Assembly (NCBI GenBank): GCA_028673005.1
Contig: CM054116.1
Location: forward strand, 81,294,572 to 81,358,571
Origin: Tanypteryx hageni
Taxonomy: Eukaryota > Arthropoda > Insecta > Odonata > Petaluridae
Length of the DNA stretch: 64,000 nt
Reading direction: 5' to 3'
Shown here: positions 35,605 through 47,290 of the stretch, piece after piece
Position numbering within the stretch: position 1 is the stretch's first letter
Layout of the letters: each line of letters begins with the position of its first letter
Made by a program: the position numbers and the translations under genes
Notes under the pieces: generated by a model
What the model saw: the letters and a program-made list of their open reading frames with translations, nothing else
The model's database searches: none
What the model was told of the DNA's origin: nothing

Positions 35605-37137
35605 CACAGGGTGATAGAAAAATGTTTCGCCTAATTTTGGGATATGGTTCCACAGACTGAAACAATGAAAAATAGTTTATATGACCATGTAACCAAAACG
35701 TTCGCGTTTCAGGGCTGTGACCCTTTTAACAGGAGAAAGTAGGTGTTCAATATGCTGTGACCTTAACCCTAGCTCTGTGTGCACAGTACCTCAACAAGGC
35801 AATCCTTATCTATTTCTCCTGATTCTTTACTAATGCAGTCTCGTTCGTCCCTTGCGACTTCAGTCACTAGTTAGTACGTACGTCGTATTCTTGAGTTAAT
35901 CGGTGCGTTGGTCAGTTGTGCTTTTCTGGTGGAAATGGCAAACCTTTACAAAAAATCCAGAAATGTCAGACATGAATTTCATATATGGTTTGGCAGAGGG
36001 CAATACGAGAGAGGCCCGCCGTCTTTATGAAGAAAGGTTCTCCGGCCGCACGATCCCGGAAAGGAGCATTTTCGGGAGGATTCATCAGCGCCTCAGAGAC
36101 AGTGAAGGATTTTCACCTAACCAAGCAGACTGAGGGAGGCCAAGGTCCGTGAGTACTCCTGATTTGGAGGAAAGGGTGTTGCACCGCATGGAAGAGGATC
36201 CTGGGGCCAGTACGAGGATTGCAGCCGCGGAGGGAGTCACCAAAAATGATGTGTTTCGAATTTTACGTGAACAGCAACTGTATACTTACCACCTTCATCG
36301 GGTTCAAGGTCTTGCTCCTGTCTGCTATCCCGGAAGAATTGCGCTCTGTCGATGACTTCTTACATAATGTGCCACTCTTCCACATTTTCTTCGGACATTT
36401 AGTTCACAGATGAAGCAGGAATTACGAGAGACGGAACGTTTAACTTTCATAATATTCATGTGTAGGCAGATGAAAACCCCCATGCTACTTTTCAGTTGAT
36501 GTATCAGCATCGATCATTGATTAACGTGTGGGCAGGTATCTTGGGGGGCTTGCTAATAGGGCCATATGTTTTGCCAAACAGACTCACAGGAGAGGCTTAC
36601 CATAATTATTTGATAAATGCTTAACCAGAGCTCTTGGAAGATGTACCTGTACAAATACAAAATCGCATGTGGTTCATGCACGATGGGGCTCCGGTTCATA
36701 TCCTCATCTGTGCTAGACAACTCCTGGATCAAGTCTTTGATGGAAAATGGATAGGCAGATGTGGGGCCGTTCAATAGCCCACACGCTCGCCAGACCTCAT
36801 TCTGATGGACGTTTTTTGAGGGTATGTGAAATGTTTAGTTTCTGACACTCCAGTAAATGATATAGGTAAGCCAGGGATTTTTGACCATGTAAGATAATCA
36901 GTGAGGCACCCTGACGAGGCCTGTGTTGAGATGGGTGGATAGCATTTCGAACAAATACTCTGAAATATTCGGAATAACATAAAGTATGCTCACCGAGCTG
37001 TTTCCTTGTGTAACGTTGAAAAATTGACAAATAGGACGCGAACTTTTCGGATACATGATCATATAAACTTTCTTCATTCTTTCAATATGTGGAACAATAT
37101 CACAAAGTTTGACGAAACCTTTTTCTTTCATCCTGTG
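35605..37137 (+). mobile_element. DD41D mariner-like element
   Basis: 1533 bp with CACAGG...CCTGTG ends, TA on both sides (35603-35604 and 37138-37139), and inverted terminal repeats of about 105 bp at roughly 75-80 percent identity (35605-35709 and 37033-37137). It sits inside TA/TACA microsatellite sequence. Codes for one broken transposase. Confidence 0.92.
35935..36960 (+). pseudogene. DD41D mariner-like transposase
   Basis: Cut-and-paste transposase of the IS630/Tc1/mariner group. The N-terminal helix-turn-helix region (YGLAEGNTREARRLYEERFS, then GRPRSVSTPDLEERVLHRM) and second HTH (IAAAEGVTKNDVFRILREQQ) are clear. The catalytic residues lie in one frame: D in FTDEAG at 36409, D in MHDGAP at 36682, and D in LILMD at 36808. 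There are 41 residues between the last two. Stops interrupt at 36132, 36462, 36624, 36775 and 36817, and a frameshift lies near 36350. Inactive. Confidence 0.9.
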
Positions 37138-37141
37138 TATG

Positions 37142-37173
<32 letters not shown>

Positions 37174-37174
37174 G
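37138..37174. repeat. Short (TA)n tract between two transposons
   Basis: About 35 bases of TA separate the mariner end from the Tigger-like terminus. Confidence 0.9.
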
Positions 37175-37620
37175 CAGTAATACCTCAAGTTACGCGAATT
37201 CTAATTGCGCGATTTCGTGTTATGCAATTTTTTATAAATTTCCCTTTCCATGAATTATTTTAATTTGTTTTATGTAATATTAAACATTCATACTTGAATT
37301 TTAAAGACGTAGATTTGCTCGAGTCCCATTGCCAAGAACTAGCCAATGAAAATTTAATTGAGTCATTAGATGCCCAACAGAAAGAAGAAAACATTCAGGA
37401 AGAAGTGCAAGCAACAAAAACATTTACAATAAGTGGAATGACCAAGGCTTTTAAACTTTTTGAAATTTATTTGTCATATTTTATTTAAAATGATCCAAAT
37501 GAAGAAAGAAGTGCAAAGGTTTTAAGATTGATGAAGGATGCAAACGCGTGTTACGAAGAAGTTTACCGAGAGAAACGGCACTGCATGTATCAGACAACGC
37601 ATTGAATATTTTTCAAAGTA
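37175..37620 (+). mobile_element. Tigger/pogo-like element fragment
   Basis: CAGTAATACCTCAAGTTACG at 37175 is a Tigger-type terminal repeat, next to TA sequence. It is followed within 120 bp by coding sequence for the transposase C-terminus, so the main body is deleted. No matching right terminus is seen before 37800. Confidence 0.7.
37294..37610 (+). pseudogene. Tigger-like transposase C-terminus
   Basis: NFKDVDLLESHCQELANENL, an acidic QQKEENIQEE stretch, TISGMTKAFKLFEIYLSYF, a stop at 37485, then NDPNEERSAKVLRLMKDANA and CYEEVYREK. The order (HxxELxxEDL, acidic run, helix, ERxxKVxR, CYRxIYxEK) matches the tail of Tigger/jerky-type transposases. No DDE core remains. Confidence 0.7.
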
Positions 37621-38340
37621 AAATATATCTATGATCTTGTAGCCGTCATATGATTCAAATGTTTCTTATTATATTAATTTTTCCCAATATTTTGGAATAA
37701 TATCATTTGACCGATCTTATTAAAAGAGATGAGTTGTGCTAAATAACAACGCGTAGTATAATACCCGATGGAGGGGGTTGAAAGTAGATTTGGATATCAT
37801 GGTAATATAGAATTACTTAAAATTATAAGTAAAAATAGAGAGCCTACTAGGAAAGTGAAACCATGATTAACTGATCATAAAACATGGGAATGAACAGGTA
37901 AAAATTACGCCTTAACATATAAATTTTCTGACAAGCAAATGCAATCTTTTTCAGCGCAAGATATCTATTTTCGTTTTCTTTTTTTTTAAGTCGCAATTCC
38001 CGCGTCTCCCAGCCGATTTTAAACTCGCTGCCTTGAGCGATGTCTAGCGTCTAGAAATCCTCTCCGTTAAAATTCCCTTTTTCTTGGGCATCAAGCAGGG
38101 GTGGTCGCGGTAAAGGAGTTGATTATGCCCGGGGACGAGGACCAAAAAAGGTCCGCGCTCGTCCAATCTATCAAATGAAGACGGGCCTGCGACCGACCCA
38201 TCGCCGTTCCGCTTTCTTGCAAAAAAAAGAAGGGAGGAGAACGCCATCGATCTTTATACCTGCTGCAAAATGTGGGATCGTCACCCATATTCCTAATATA
38301 TTCCGTTCCCTTCCCGATGGACGGAGAGTCTGAATAGCGA
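37621..38340. other. Non-coding, nothing recognised
   Basis: AT-rich to 38000, then mixed. No motif. Confidence 0.35.
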
Positions 38341-39063
38341 AGCGGAGAGGATGAAAAGAGAATGGGAAAGAGGCAAAAGATGCGGCTTTCGGAAACATGG
38401 AGATGGAGAGAGGAAGAGGAGGAGTGTGCGGAAAGAAAAGAATATCGAATCATCCTCCATCGCGAATCGGAAGATTTAGAGGGAGGTAAGGGGAAAGGGG
38501 GGGGGATTCTTCTTGGGCAATTCGCTATTCTCGAGTCGCTCGATACGTCGTCACTTAGGCGTCTTTTCCATTCCGTGTCTCTCGTACCCTCTTCCGACGC
38601 ACGGAGATCCCGGGAGAGTGAAAATCCGTCGAATAATAATAATATTCATGAGATTACGTCGCCGGTGTTTCATTCGGAAATCCAGATCCTGTCCGCTTCT
38701 TTTTTTATTATAAAAGGTTAGGACGTGTTTCTCCGGAGGAGTCTCTATAGCTTATCGAACTGAGATTTCCTTAGTTTCTACCTCTTAAAACTCTAGTTCC
38801 TAGAATGGATAGGGGAAAAATAAATAGTTTCATAAGAGGGAAGGAGAGGAAATATGGAGAGAGAGAGAGAGAGAGAACGGATAGAAAGATACGGATAAAT
38901 GGGCGATATGAGTATAAAATGGAAGGCTAGAGCGAGATAGATGTAAAATTGGCAGAAAATGTGTCGAGAAAGATGAAGGGAAAGAGGCAGCGAGAGAGAA
39001 AAATGAAGAAACGGGGAATGAAAAATAGAAAAGCAGGAAGGGTATGGATAGAAAAGAATCCAC
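38341..39063. repeat. Purine-rich block
   Basis: GA-rich at 38345-38510 and 38840-39060, interrupted by ordinary sequence. Long frames on both strands are compositional. Confidence 0.55.
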
Positions 39064-40861
39064 GAATATACAAAAAAGGTAGGAATTATGAAAATTATTT
39101 AAAAAAAATCATTTTAACGGTCTCATAAAAAGCCAATTTACGATGAGCATATTAATAATAACAAAGGCGATCACATACAACCATGCCCGCGTACCTATCT
39201 CTGGACGCTTACCAAGGACGGAGAAGAAGACTAGAAGAGGAAACGAGAGAAAAATAGGGGAGAAAGAGGCAGAAACGATAATCCGGGACCTGAAGCGATT
39301 CTTCCGAATGAATTCCTTAAGGCCAAAATTCAAACGCGCGCTAATTTTTCGCTAAAATTGGATTATTTCCTAGAGGAGAGGTTAATAAAGTTTTTGTGCT
39401 CTATCTCCTGCTTGAAAAGGCGTAGATGCAGTTATGACGCAAGCTAGATGCGAGCAATAAAGCCATTCCCCGATTGGTAATCGATGTGTATCTGGGGTCT
39501 ACCTAAGATCGAAGTAAAAAATTAATTTATCGGGGAACGAAGGAAAGAAAATGGAAGACGCCGTTGTAAAAGCCTCCCATCTTGTTTTGTTAGTTTACCG
39601 TCGTATATTAGCGGCGTTTACGAAAAAGATGATGAAATAAATTTGCTTCAATGGCGAATTACTTTTTTCATTTGCAGTTTGGTTTTGATCTTAATCTGAA
39701 AACAAAACGTTTCCAAGTAGCTTTTAGAGCTAGCGGGATTATGAAAATGATCGATTTTCGTCAATGGTTTTTTTAAGTAGGTCGAGGAGCGTTTTTGGGG
39801 CTAAAATCAGAGCTGATTTACAAGCCGTTTGGGACTGTTCTCTCATTCATTATCCTAAAAGATCATCTAAGTGGGGAATTTTATCGGTATAGTTAGAATG
39901 AATATACTATTGCCAATGTTAAATAATCGAGGAACTATTTAAATTATACAATTATCATTATTAATAACTTTTATGACCCTGGAACTTTAATGTGTATTAA
40001 AATAATATAAAAATCAAAAACGTTTAATGTATTTTATGAATAAATTCTATAAAATTACCAATTTTGGATTTCGTGTTTACCCCAAAATATCCTTTTTCTC
40101 TTAAAATAAATTTTTAAATTTTATAAACTAATATTATACTTGGATCGAAAATTTTATATTTTCCCCTATATTATGTTTGAAAAGGATATAGCCAACTTCC
40201 CAACGTTTTTTTTTCTGAAAGTCGAGTCAATTTTTCTTTTTCCAAACAGTCCACGGAGTAGGAACGCTTTCGACAAAAAAATTAACGTCCGCAAAAGATG
40301 ACATTTTTCAGCTCCGCAAAGCCGCGAACGTTTGAAACGCGTTATCCTTCTTTCGTTTTTTTTCTTGTCAAATGATTTAGTCTCCCTTTCGTATCCGCAC
40401 GCTCCCTCCGCGTTTGTTGCGACATTAATAATCAATCAATTAAGCCCTCCTATACAGTCGGAGAGTAGAAAAAATTATGGAAAAAAGACTCAAATTTCAG
40501 AAAAATATCTTGGGTCGTTTTTTAATTTTTTATTTCGGACCCGTCCTTTTTTTATCGTCAATCAATCATATTTAAATCCTCGCGACACAACCCTATCATA
40601 AAGAAATAAAAGGTCTCGAAAACTTTTGTATCAGCTTATTTAAAAAAGAAAAACTTTTTTAGGTCTCTGGTACCGCATCCAGAATGTGCTTTTCTTTTCT
40701 TTTATTTTTGTTTTTTGATGACTCGTCGATGAGATCATAATCCTGTTTTCCCTACCAATGTATCCCTGTCATCTCTCAAACAACGAAGTTTCCAGAGAGG
40801 AGTAAGTGGGGAGGGTCGGGACAGAGGGGGGTAGGGATTGCGGAGAGGAATAAGATAAAGG
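39064..40861. other. AT-rich, non-coding
   Basis: Nothing recognised in about 1.8 kb. 40862-40925 onward shares a short repeat with 32462-32530. Confidence 0.4.
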
Positions 40862-40988
40862 ATCGATTGATTGATTTAGGTCTTTATTAGGGCTAGATTG
40901 AGACTAGTAAGTCCCTTTTTCAATCTAATACTCTGTCATTTTCGAATAATAAATGCATGTAATACATTAGAATTAAAAAACAAGCATT

Positions 40989-41100
40989 AAAAAAAATGCT
41001 TGTCTCGGGTATCTCTAATAGCCAAAACAAGGTTTTAAAAAACCTATTATTAATTATAACCTTGTTGTGGCTATTGGAGTTACATGAGGCAAGTATTTTT
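40989..41100. repeat. Inverted repeat, arms about 43-46 bp
   Basis: Arm 40989-41034 and arm 41058-41100 match at about 36 of 43 positions (CTTGTCTCGGGTATCTCTAA against CTTGCCTCATGTAACTCCAA). One arm recurs at 22811-22875, so this is a fold-back member of a dispersed repeat. Confidence 0.7.
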
Positions 41101-41239
41101 AAATGCTTATTCTTGAATTTTTTCAGCCATAAGACGTGCACGATTGTTCCCTATTGAATACATTAGAACAGTACTGAGCAATCTGTGGCATTTTATGCGG
41201 TCCGCAATGCTATGATTAAAAAGAGATTTAACAGAAACA

Positions 41240-41243
<4 letters not shown>

Positions 41244-41298
<55 letters not shown>
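41244..41298. repeat. (TA)n microsatellite
   Basis: TA run left of the perfect palindrome. Confidence 0.97.
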
Positions 41299-41299
<1 letters not shown>

Positions 41300-41336
41300 C
41301 AACTTACGGAAAAGGAAAGGTAAAATGAATATATGG

Positions 41337-41666
41337 ATGTCAACAAGGTGTTGGGATGAGGAAACCCAGTGAGCACTCACCAATCAGACGACTTCAGGTT
41401 GGCGAGGCCCCGGGGATGTCGAAGCCACACACGTAAAATAACACAAAAACACAGAAACATCACAAACGTAAAGCTTTCGGAACTACTCCTTCTTCAGCTA
41501 CTCTCTGTAGCTGAAGAAGGAGTAGTTCCGAAAGCTTTACGTTTGTGATGTTTCTGTGTTTTTGTGTTATTTTACGTGTGTGGCTTCGACATCCCCGGGG
41601 CCTCGCCAACCTGAAGTCGTCTGATTGGTGAGTGCTCACTGGGTTTCCTCATCCCAACACCTTGTT

Positions 41667-41671
<5 letters not shown>
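41337..41671. mobile_element. Perfect 165-bp palindrome, PLE terminal-repeat fold-back
   Basis: Arms 41337-41501 and 41507-41671 are identical inverted copies as far as I can read (165 of 165), separated by TCTCT. Each arm starts at the centre with GTAGCTGAAGAAGGAGTAGT, then TTCCGAAAGC. This is the hammerhead-like tail seen in the PLEs of this window, so the unit is best explained as two head-to-head PLE terminal repeats. (TA)n tracts lie on both sides. No coding. Confidence 0.85.
41475..41533. ncRNA. Two back-to-back hammerhead-like cores
   Basis: Plus strand 41511-41533: CTGAAGA, one extra A, GGA/TCC stem, GAAA. The mirror copy lies on the minus strand at 41475-41497. The core boxes are intact; the extra base before stem II and the short stem are atypical. 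Confidence 0.5.

Positions 41672-41746
<75 letters not shown>
41672..41746. repeat. (TA)n microsatellite
   Basis: TA run right of the palindrome. CAACTTACG follows at 41747-41755 and also occurs at 41300-41308, just after the left TA tract. Confidence 0.95.
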
Positions 41747-41749
<3 letters not shown>

Positions 41750-41755
41750 CTTACG

Positions 41756-43020
41756 ACAATAAATCACTTGATTTTTAACTTAACCATAAAAACCTAATTT
41801 TTACTGATATAGTACATCATAATCTCTAGTTAACCTCCGATTTAAAATCTAATCCTGCCCGTCGAAAAATTTACAACTTGCATTGGGGCCCGCCGAGGAA
41901 TTCGCCACCACCAATGCGACCATCAACGTTGAAAAGGCTGCCCATCGATGCGTTAGAATGCTGTAAGTGACAGGGAAAGTATTTTTGTGGAGATAAGCTT
42001 GGAGAACCACACTAAATACAGCTTAAGAAAAGTTCAATTGTATTGAAGAGGATGAGAAGAACTAGCGAGAGAAGAGGGAGAGAGGAGGGAGAGTACAAAG
42101 GTGAAAGAGAAAGAGAATTAAGAAAAGAGAAAGGAGGGGCAGACAAGTGACTTTATTCCAACGAAATTGAGAATATAAGAATTTCATCTTACATTTAACC
42201 CCTCATCATGAGGTAGTTTACATGATAGAGTTGAAATATATTACATAAGTTGTCAAGAGAAAGAGAAAATATAGTGAGAGGGGAGAAAGAGAAAGTATAG
42301 AGAGAGAGAGGAGAAATAAATATATTTAGAGATAAAAGAGGGAGATAGTTGAGATATTGAGATGCCTTGTCTAATTTCTCGGACACCAAAAATCGTGTAG
42401 TTTTACGCTCTACGGCTCTCTAAACTCCCTCAAACAACGTCAGCTCCACTTGCGTCATCTCGAACGTGCCATTTGCTCGTTTTTCGCCTCGGTTGTTCTA
42501 CTAGGACCTCTGATCTATGACGATGTTGCGTGATCCTCTCGTACCTCTTTTCTCTCCCTCTTTGTAATCCTCTCGACTTCCATGTGTGGGCGCAAACGAC
42601 CCACTCTAGTCACACCTATTTTCTATTTCTCTCCCTCTATTCGTGATCTCCCCTTTTCCATTGTCCTTCGTTGTCGGTGCCGCTGGATTGATCTGATTGG
42701 TTGGTTGCCCTGATCATGCTGGCCTTCTCTTCTACTCCCGTGTCTGTTTGACGGAGCGATGGATCAGGATCGAGGGGAGTGGGTTGTAGGAGATTTGCGC
42801 GTTTGTGTGTGCTTTACTTTCGGTTGCATGGAGTGATGTCAATCATCCCGGCGCGGTGCCACTGCCGCCGTAGCGTAGAGATGAGCTGGGTCAATTGCCC
42901 GCACCATTGGTTGTCGTGTCCGCAAGCACGCGCTCGCTTCCCCGCGACCCTCCTTTAACCGCATCGTTCGTCTTGATTGGAATATGGGGGGTGCATTGCG
43001 TACTAGGGGTTGGAAAGTGC
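41756..43020. other. Mixed non-coding; purine patch at 42040-42360
   Basis: GA-rich 42040-42360. 42400-42990 is less AT-rich but has no recognised coding. Confidence 0.4.
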
Positions 43021-43274
43021 AGGAGAGATACAGGAGAACGGTGTGAGGAGAATAGTGGGATAACGTAAAGGGCGGAAAGGTGGAAGGAACCTTAGGTGAA
43101 GGACGACGCAATGGCAAAGGAACGGAGGGAGAAAGCAAGAGAACGGAAGTGGAACGCAATATAAGAACGATAGTAATGAAATGGCAAATAGATAGGAACG
43201 GAATCTTAACGACATTGAAACGGCAAGGTAATGGATGGGATATCAATAATAAATGAAGGTAAATCAAAGATAAT

Positions 43275-43484
43275 GGAGGGAGAATGGAAGGTAATGGATA
43301 GGAAAAGTAAGGTAACGAAGACATAACGAAAGTTAACGGAGGGAGAACCCAAGATAACAGAGAGAGAAGGTAAGGTATCGGAGGGAGAACGCGAAGTAGC
43401 GGAAGGAGAACGTGAGGTAACGGAGGGTGAACGCATGGTGACGTAGGGAAAACGCAAGAGAACGGAGGGAGTAGTCTAGGGAAC
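43275..43484. repeat. 21-bp minisatellite, 10 units
   Basis: Ten consecutive 21-base units such as GGAGGGAGAACGCGAAGTAGC, aligned without indels. Because 21 is a multiple of three, a minus-strand frame stays open through it, giving a 7-residue repeat of the VLPPLPx kind. Confidence 0.92.
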
Positions 43485-43780
43485 GGGTGTGGAACGGTAT
43501 TGGATGCACTTAAAGCCTTAATTGGTGAGGGGAAGGAGATTGACCGGGGAATGGCACAGAAAAGCAGCGAAAAGGAGGGGAATGGAGTGGAAAACAGGGT
43601 AACGAAAGGATAAGGCGGAGCGAACGTGGTGGTACTGAGCCAGAACAAATAGGGGCCATCGGAAGAAAGGCGCGATAAACTGCTGTGGTGAGGGTGTCGC
43701 AGGTCGGTCCTAGTGCAGCGAAGTGCATTTCGTTGCTCGTTGGCAGGGAAAATATGATATACGGCGGCGTTCGTGCTATC

Positions 43781-43783
<3 letters not shown>

Positions 43784-43831
<48 letters not shown>
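43784..43831. repeat. (CT)n microsatellite
   Basis: About 24 CT units; makes the SLSLSL frames on the plus strand. Confidence 0.97.
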
Positions 43832-43834
<3 letters not shown>

Positions 43835-45399
43835 CTCCTCTACCTCTCACCACTCACAAACCACTTCTGTGTACACTAGGAAGGGGGATCGCACAACTCG
43901 TTTACATCTCGGCAAAATTGAAATGCATTTTCCGATTAAACCGGGCACGCGCGCGAGCTATCCGATGAAATCTGATAGGCGGCGGTGTTAACGAACGACC
44001 CGTGATTTATGGCGATTCGCCGAAAATGTCGTTATCTCTTCCGGTTCGAGAGCGCCCTTGAGGATGGCTTTTGTATTTTTTTTAATTTCCTCGCGGTAAT
44101 CAATCGAGGGTTTGCTCTCGCGATGGCTTGCAGGACGCAGCCCTCGCGTGATCTATTGCGTTTTTATTTTCAATTTTTCCGTCTGTTATTTATTTAGAAA
44201 AACGCGTTACGCGATTATTGTCAGTGCTTGAAAATGATTTCCTCGTTTACTTGAAAAAATTGCGATGACTGGTGGCCACAATGATTTGTTTCCTTGCAAG
44301 ACATCTCGTAAAAGTGTTCGAAGGTCTGGAAAGTTGATCAAATATTTATATACAATCATTGGAGCAATCAGTAAAATAAATGTTTTACCGCCGGAATATT
44401 TACTAATCATTATAAGTAGCTACTTCTTGCAAAGTTTTCTTTCAAGTAGCAAACGATTTTATAATTTATTATTTTTATTGATGTATCACTTTGGATGTCA
44501 TATTAAAATAAAAATAATACAATAAATTCTGAAATTTATTTACTTTTCTGTTGTATACTCCAAGTTTATCAAACGTTCTCCATTCCTTAATTACGCAAGC
44601 GATGTTTACATTAACATTTACTATTTTGTATTGTATTGTAAAGTTTTACCATTGATATTATTACGCATTAACGTCATGGATAGATGCACCGAAGCCTTTA
44701 AAGCAGCAATAAAATTATGTGGATTATGTCCATATTATTAGCCAAAACGTAAACAATAAACAAGATCTTGGTTACCGAACAAATGTAGGTAGATACATCG
44801 ATTTATGTTCCTAGAAATCTTTCAATGTTAATGGTAAAAGATAACATTGTTTTAATATTCCTTAAAAATCATTTGACTCACTTTAAAAGTATTTATAGAC
44901 TATATTTAGGCATGAATCCATCTGTACCCTTTATCTTGGCGTTGGCTATTCTTCCTCTGGATTTTCCTTGCATTAATCTTTACGTGGCTATCTCCCTCTG
45001 AAGAGGACAACAATTAAGATATTTAGCTTTGTTGCCGCCTGGAAAATGTTCATCTAAACCGATAAATTTTGCGCTTAAAGGAATATTTCGAGCAATTTAG
45101 CATGTAATACTACAAAATATGAACATAATTAAAATATTCAGTCTTTCTTGCGTAAAATAAGCCATTTCCCGTGATCGTAAGTTAATATTTAGGTATATGC
45201 TGCATGGCATTTTGGGGTTTCTTCTCCACACCATTTCTCATGAATCCTTATGGAAATAGTATTTTGTTGACCCATGGAGTATAAGGGACCCCACAGTCTG
45301 CAACCATAGACCAAATTCTTCCTTTGGTCCATATTATGGCCCATGAAACTTTTGAATTCGATAGCTTCAACGGTGTAAAAATGTATAAAGAACATACAT
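43832..45399. other. Non-coding, nothing recognised
   Basis: AT-rich after 44200. No repeat or motif identified. Confidence 0.4.
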
Positions 45400-45691
45400 A
45401 AACACACTCTAAAATATTTATAATATTGTCTTAATGATGATTGTAGTTAATCCTTAAAAGGAGCAATCTGAGCCATGAAACTTGAAATTCGAAGACTTGG
45501 ACGCTAGCCGATTGCCAAAGAATTCATAAATTCATAATAGATGCCTTAATTTCTGGGAAATTTTAAACTATTATCTTATTTAAATGGGCTCTGCATAGAT
45601 CTAATGCTGTCACGTTTGTTTATTTACGAGTTTAAATCTTGGTGTACGGTGATTTTTGAAGCGCTTGCTGTATGCAAGCAGCAACAACTCA
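45400..45691 (+). mobile_element. Helitron family B, copy 4 (3' part)
   Basis: Hairpin GCTTGC-5 nt-GCAAGC at 45663-45679, 8 nt, CTCA at 45688-45691, then TATATAAT. The 200 bp before it match the reverse complement of 23120-23400. The 5' limit is unknown. Confidence 0.72.
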
Positions 45692-46613
45692 TATATAATC
45701 AGTTAAAATGTTCATTAGAATCATTACGAATCATATTTAGTTTGAAAAACTAACAATTTCCATATTCAGCGGATTTCCTCTGTCACTTACGCTCAAACGT
45801 TTCTTTCATAAATCCCACAACCCCCTGCCTTTCCTATAACCTCCGCTCTTTCCTCTATCCGGCCGATAGCAACGTGGAGAAAAATGCGGAATTCGCAATC
45901 TTTTCTGGTTGAAAGGACACCCAAGAGGCGTGATACCCTCGCCTCCTTCGGAGTGCGGAGAAGACGCGAAGGGATCGCAAGTGGCTGAAGGAGGAAAAAT
46001 CCGCGAAAAGAATTTCACTTTATCTGTCTTAAAAAGGGGCCGATGACGCGTGCGGCGCGGCATAAAAAGACTGCGTATGGGTTTATCTCATTCGCTCTCG
46101 GGAGAGTTTCTTTCAGGCGTTGCGGAAAAGAGAGGGAAAAAATGGTTCCTAACCAGAAAACAGTCTCTCGAGGAAACTGCCAGGGACAGGCGTTCCAGAG
46201 GAATACTTTTATGGTTGGTTTTGTGATATTTTATGCTTCGTTCGACCGCGATTTTTTTCGCAGTACCCTACGGAAAAAGGGTCGTTCGTATCGTTTCGCA
46301 ATCCTGCTTATTTTTTTGAGCTTTCGAGGGCAAAGATTGATGGAAGAAGGGTATATACGTGTATATTCGTAGTCTCATGATCTCCGCGCAAAGGTGGTTT
46401 TCAATGAACTAATTTTTTACTAACCGCCATGCATTACGGTTTTCATTGGTGAACTAGTGTTAACAATCGAACTGGCCACTTCAATTTTGTAGAAAGTTCA
46501 ATTTTTTTTATAAAAAAGCTTTAATCAACTATAGTCTCTTCATTTTAAACGCTGTAACATTTCACGCACCTTCTAAGAGTTAAACATTTAACAAAATGTA
46601 TTTTTTTAATTTC

Positions 46614-46648
<35 letters not shown>

Positions 46649-47290
46649 CACACAATATTTGAAGCTGCCTTTTATGATCTATATAGGTATTTAATAAAGT
46701 TCGTTTGCTTAATTCAAAGGGGCAGGGAATTAAAGTAATTCTACGAGTTTCCTTTCATTCCTCGTGTTCATTTCAAATGTAATATATGAATTTATATTAA
46801 GCCTTCATCCAAAATAATAAAGCAATTTATTACTTTAAGGATTACATTGTTTCTCATTCAAGTTAAATAATGTTAAATACATCTTCCATGAAACATTCTA
46901 CTGACAACGCGTTATTTCAGGGAATCGCATTAAACTAAACTGAGTTAACTTCCTTTCTGAATCTATTCCATCTTTCACCAAAGTTAGTCAAATATATTCA
47001 TTAAAAAGGTTTGAATCGCTTTCATGTTGTAAAAGTAATAGAAATAATTTCGCGTGGAGCTGGTAAAACAAAAAGAAATCCTGTGCTCCAAATTCAAATT
47101 TGATGGGAAAAATGTTGGGTTGAAAACCCTAATATGACAAAAAATGAGTGTTCGTTATTGAAATATTCAAGAGACCGGAAAATTGCAGGGGGAATAGCGA
47201 GTGTAGAGGAAAAAATGGACTGGGATATTGAATTTGAGGGTAAAAATATCAAGACAGACGAAAATAAAACATTTTCCCCTTCTTGCTTCG
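45692..47290. other. Non-coding, with a (TA)n tract at 46615-46648
   Basis: 45800-46370 is less AT-rich, with a 109-codon plus frame (46043-46372) that has no recognisable family. AT-rich afterwards. Confidence 0.4.

Noticed and set aside
42839..43783. 314-codon minus frame as a gene
   Set aside because: Proline/serine/leucine-rich, runs through a 21-bp minisatellite and a purine block where stops are rare, and has no recognisable domain.
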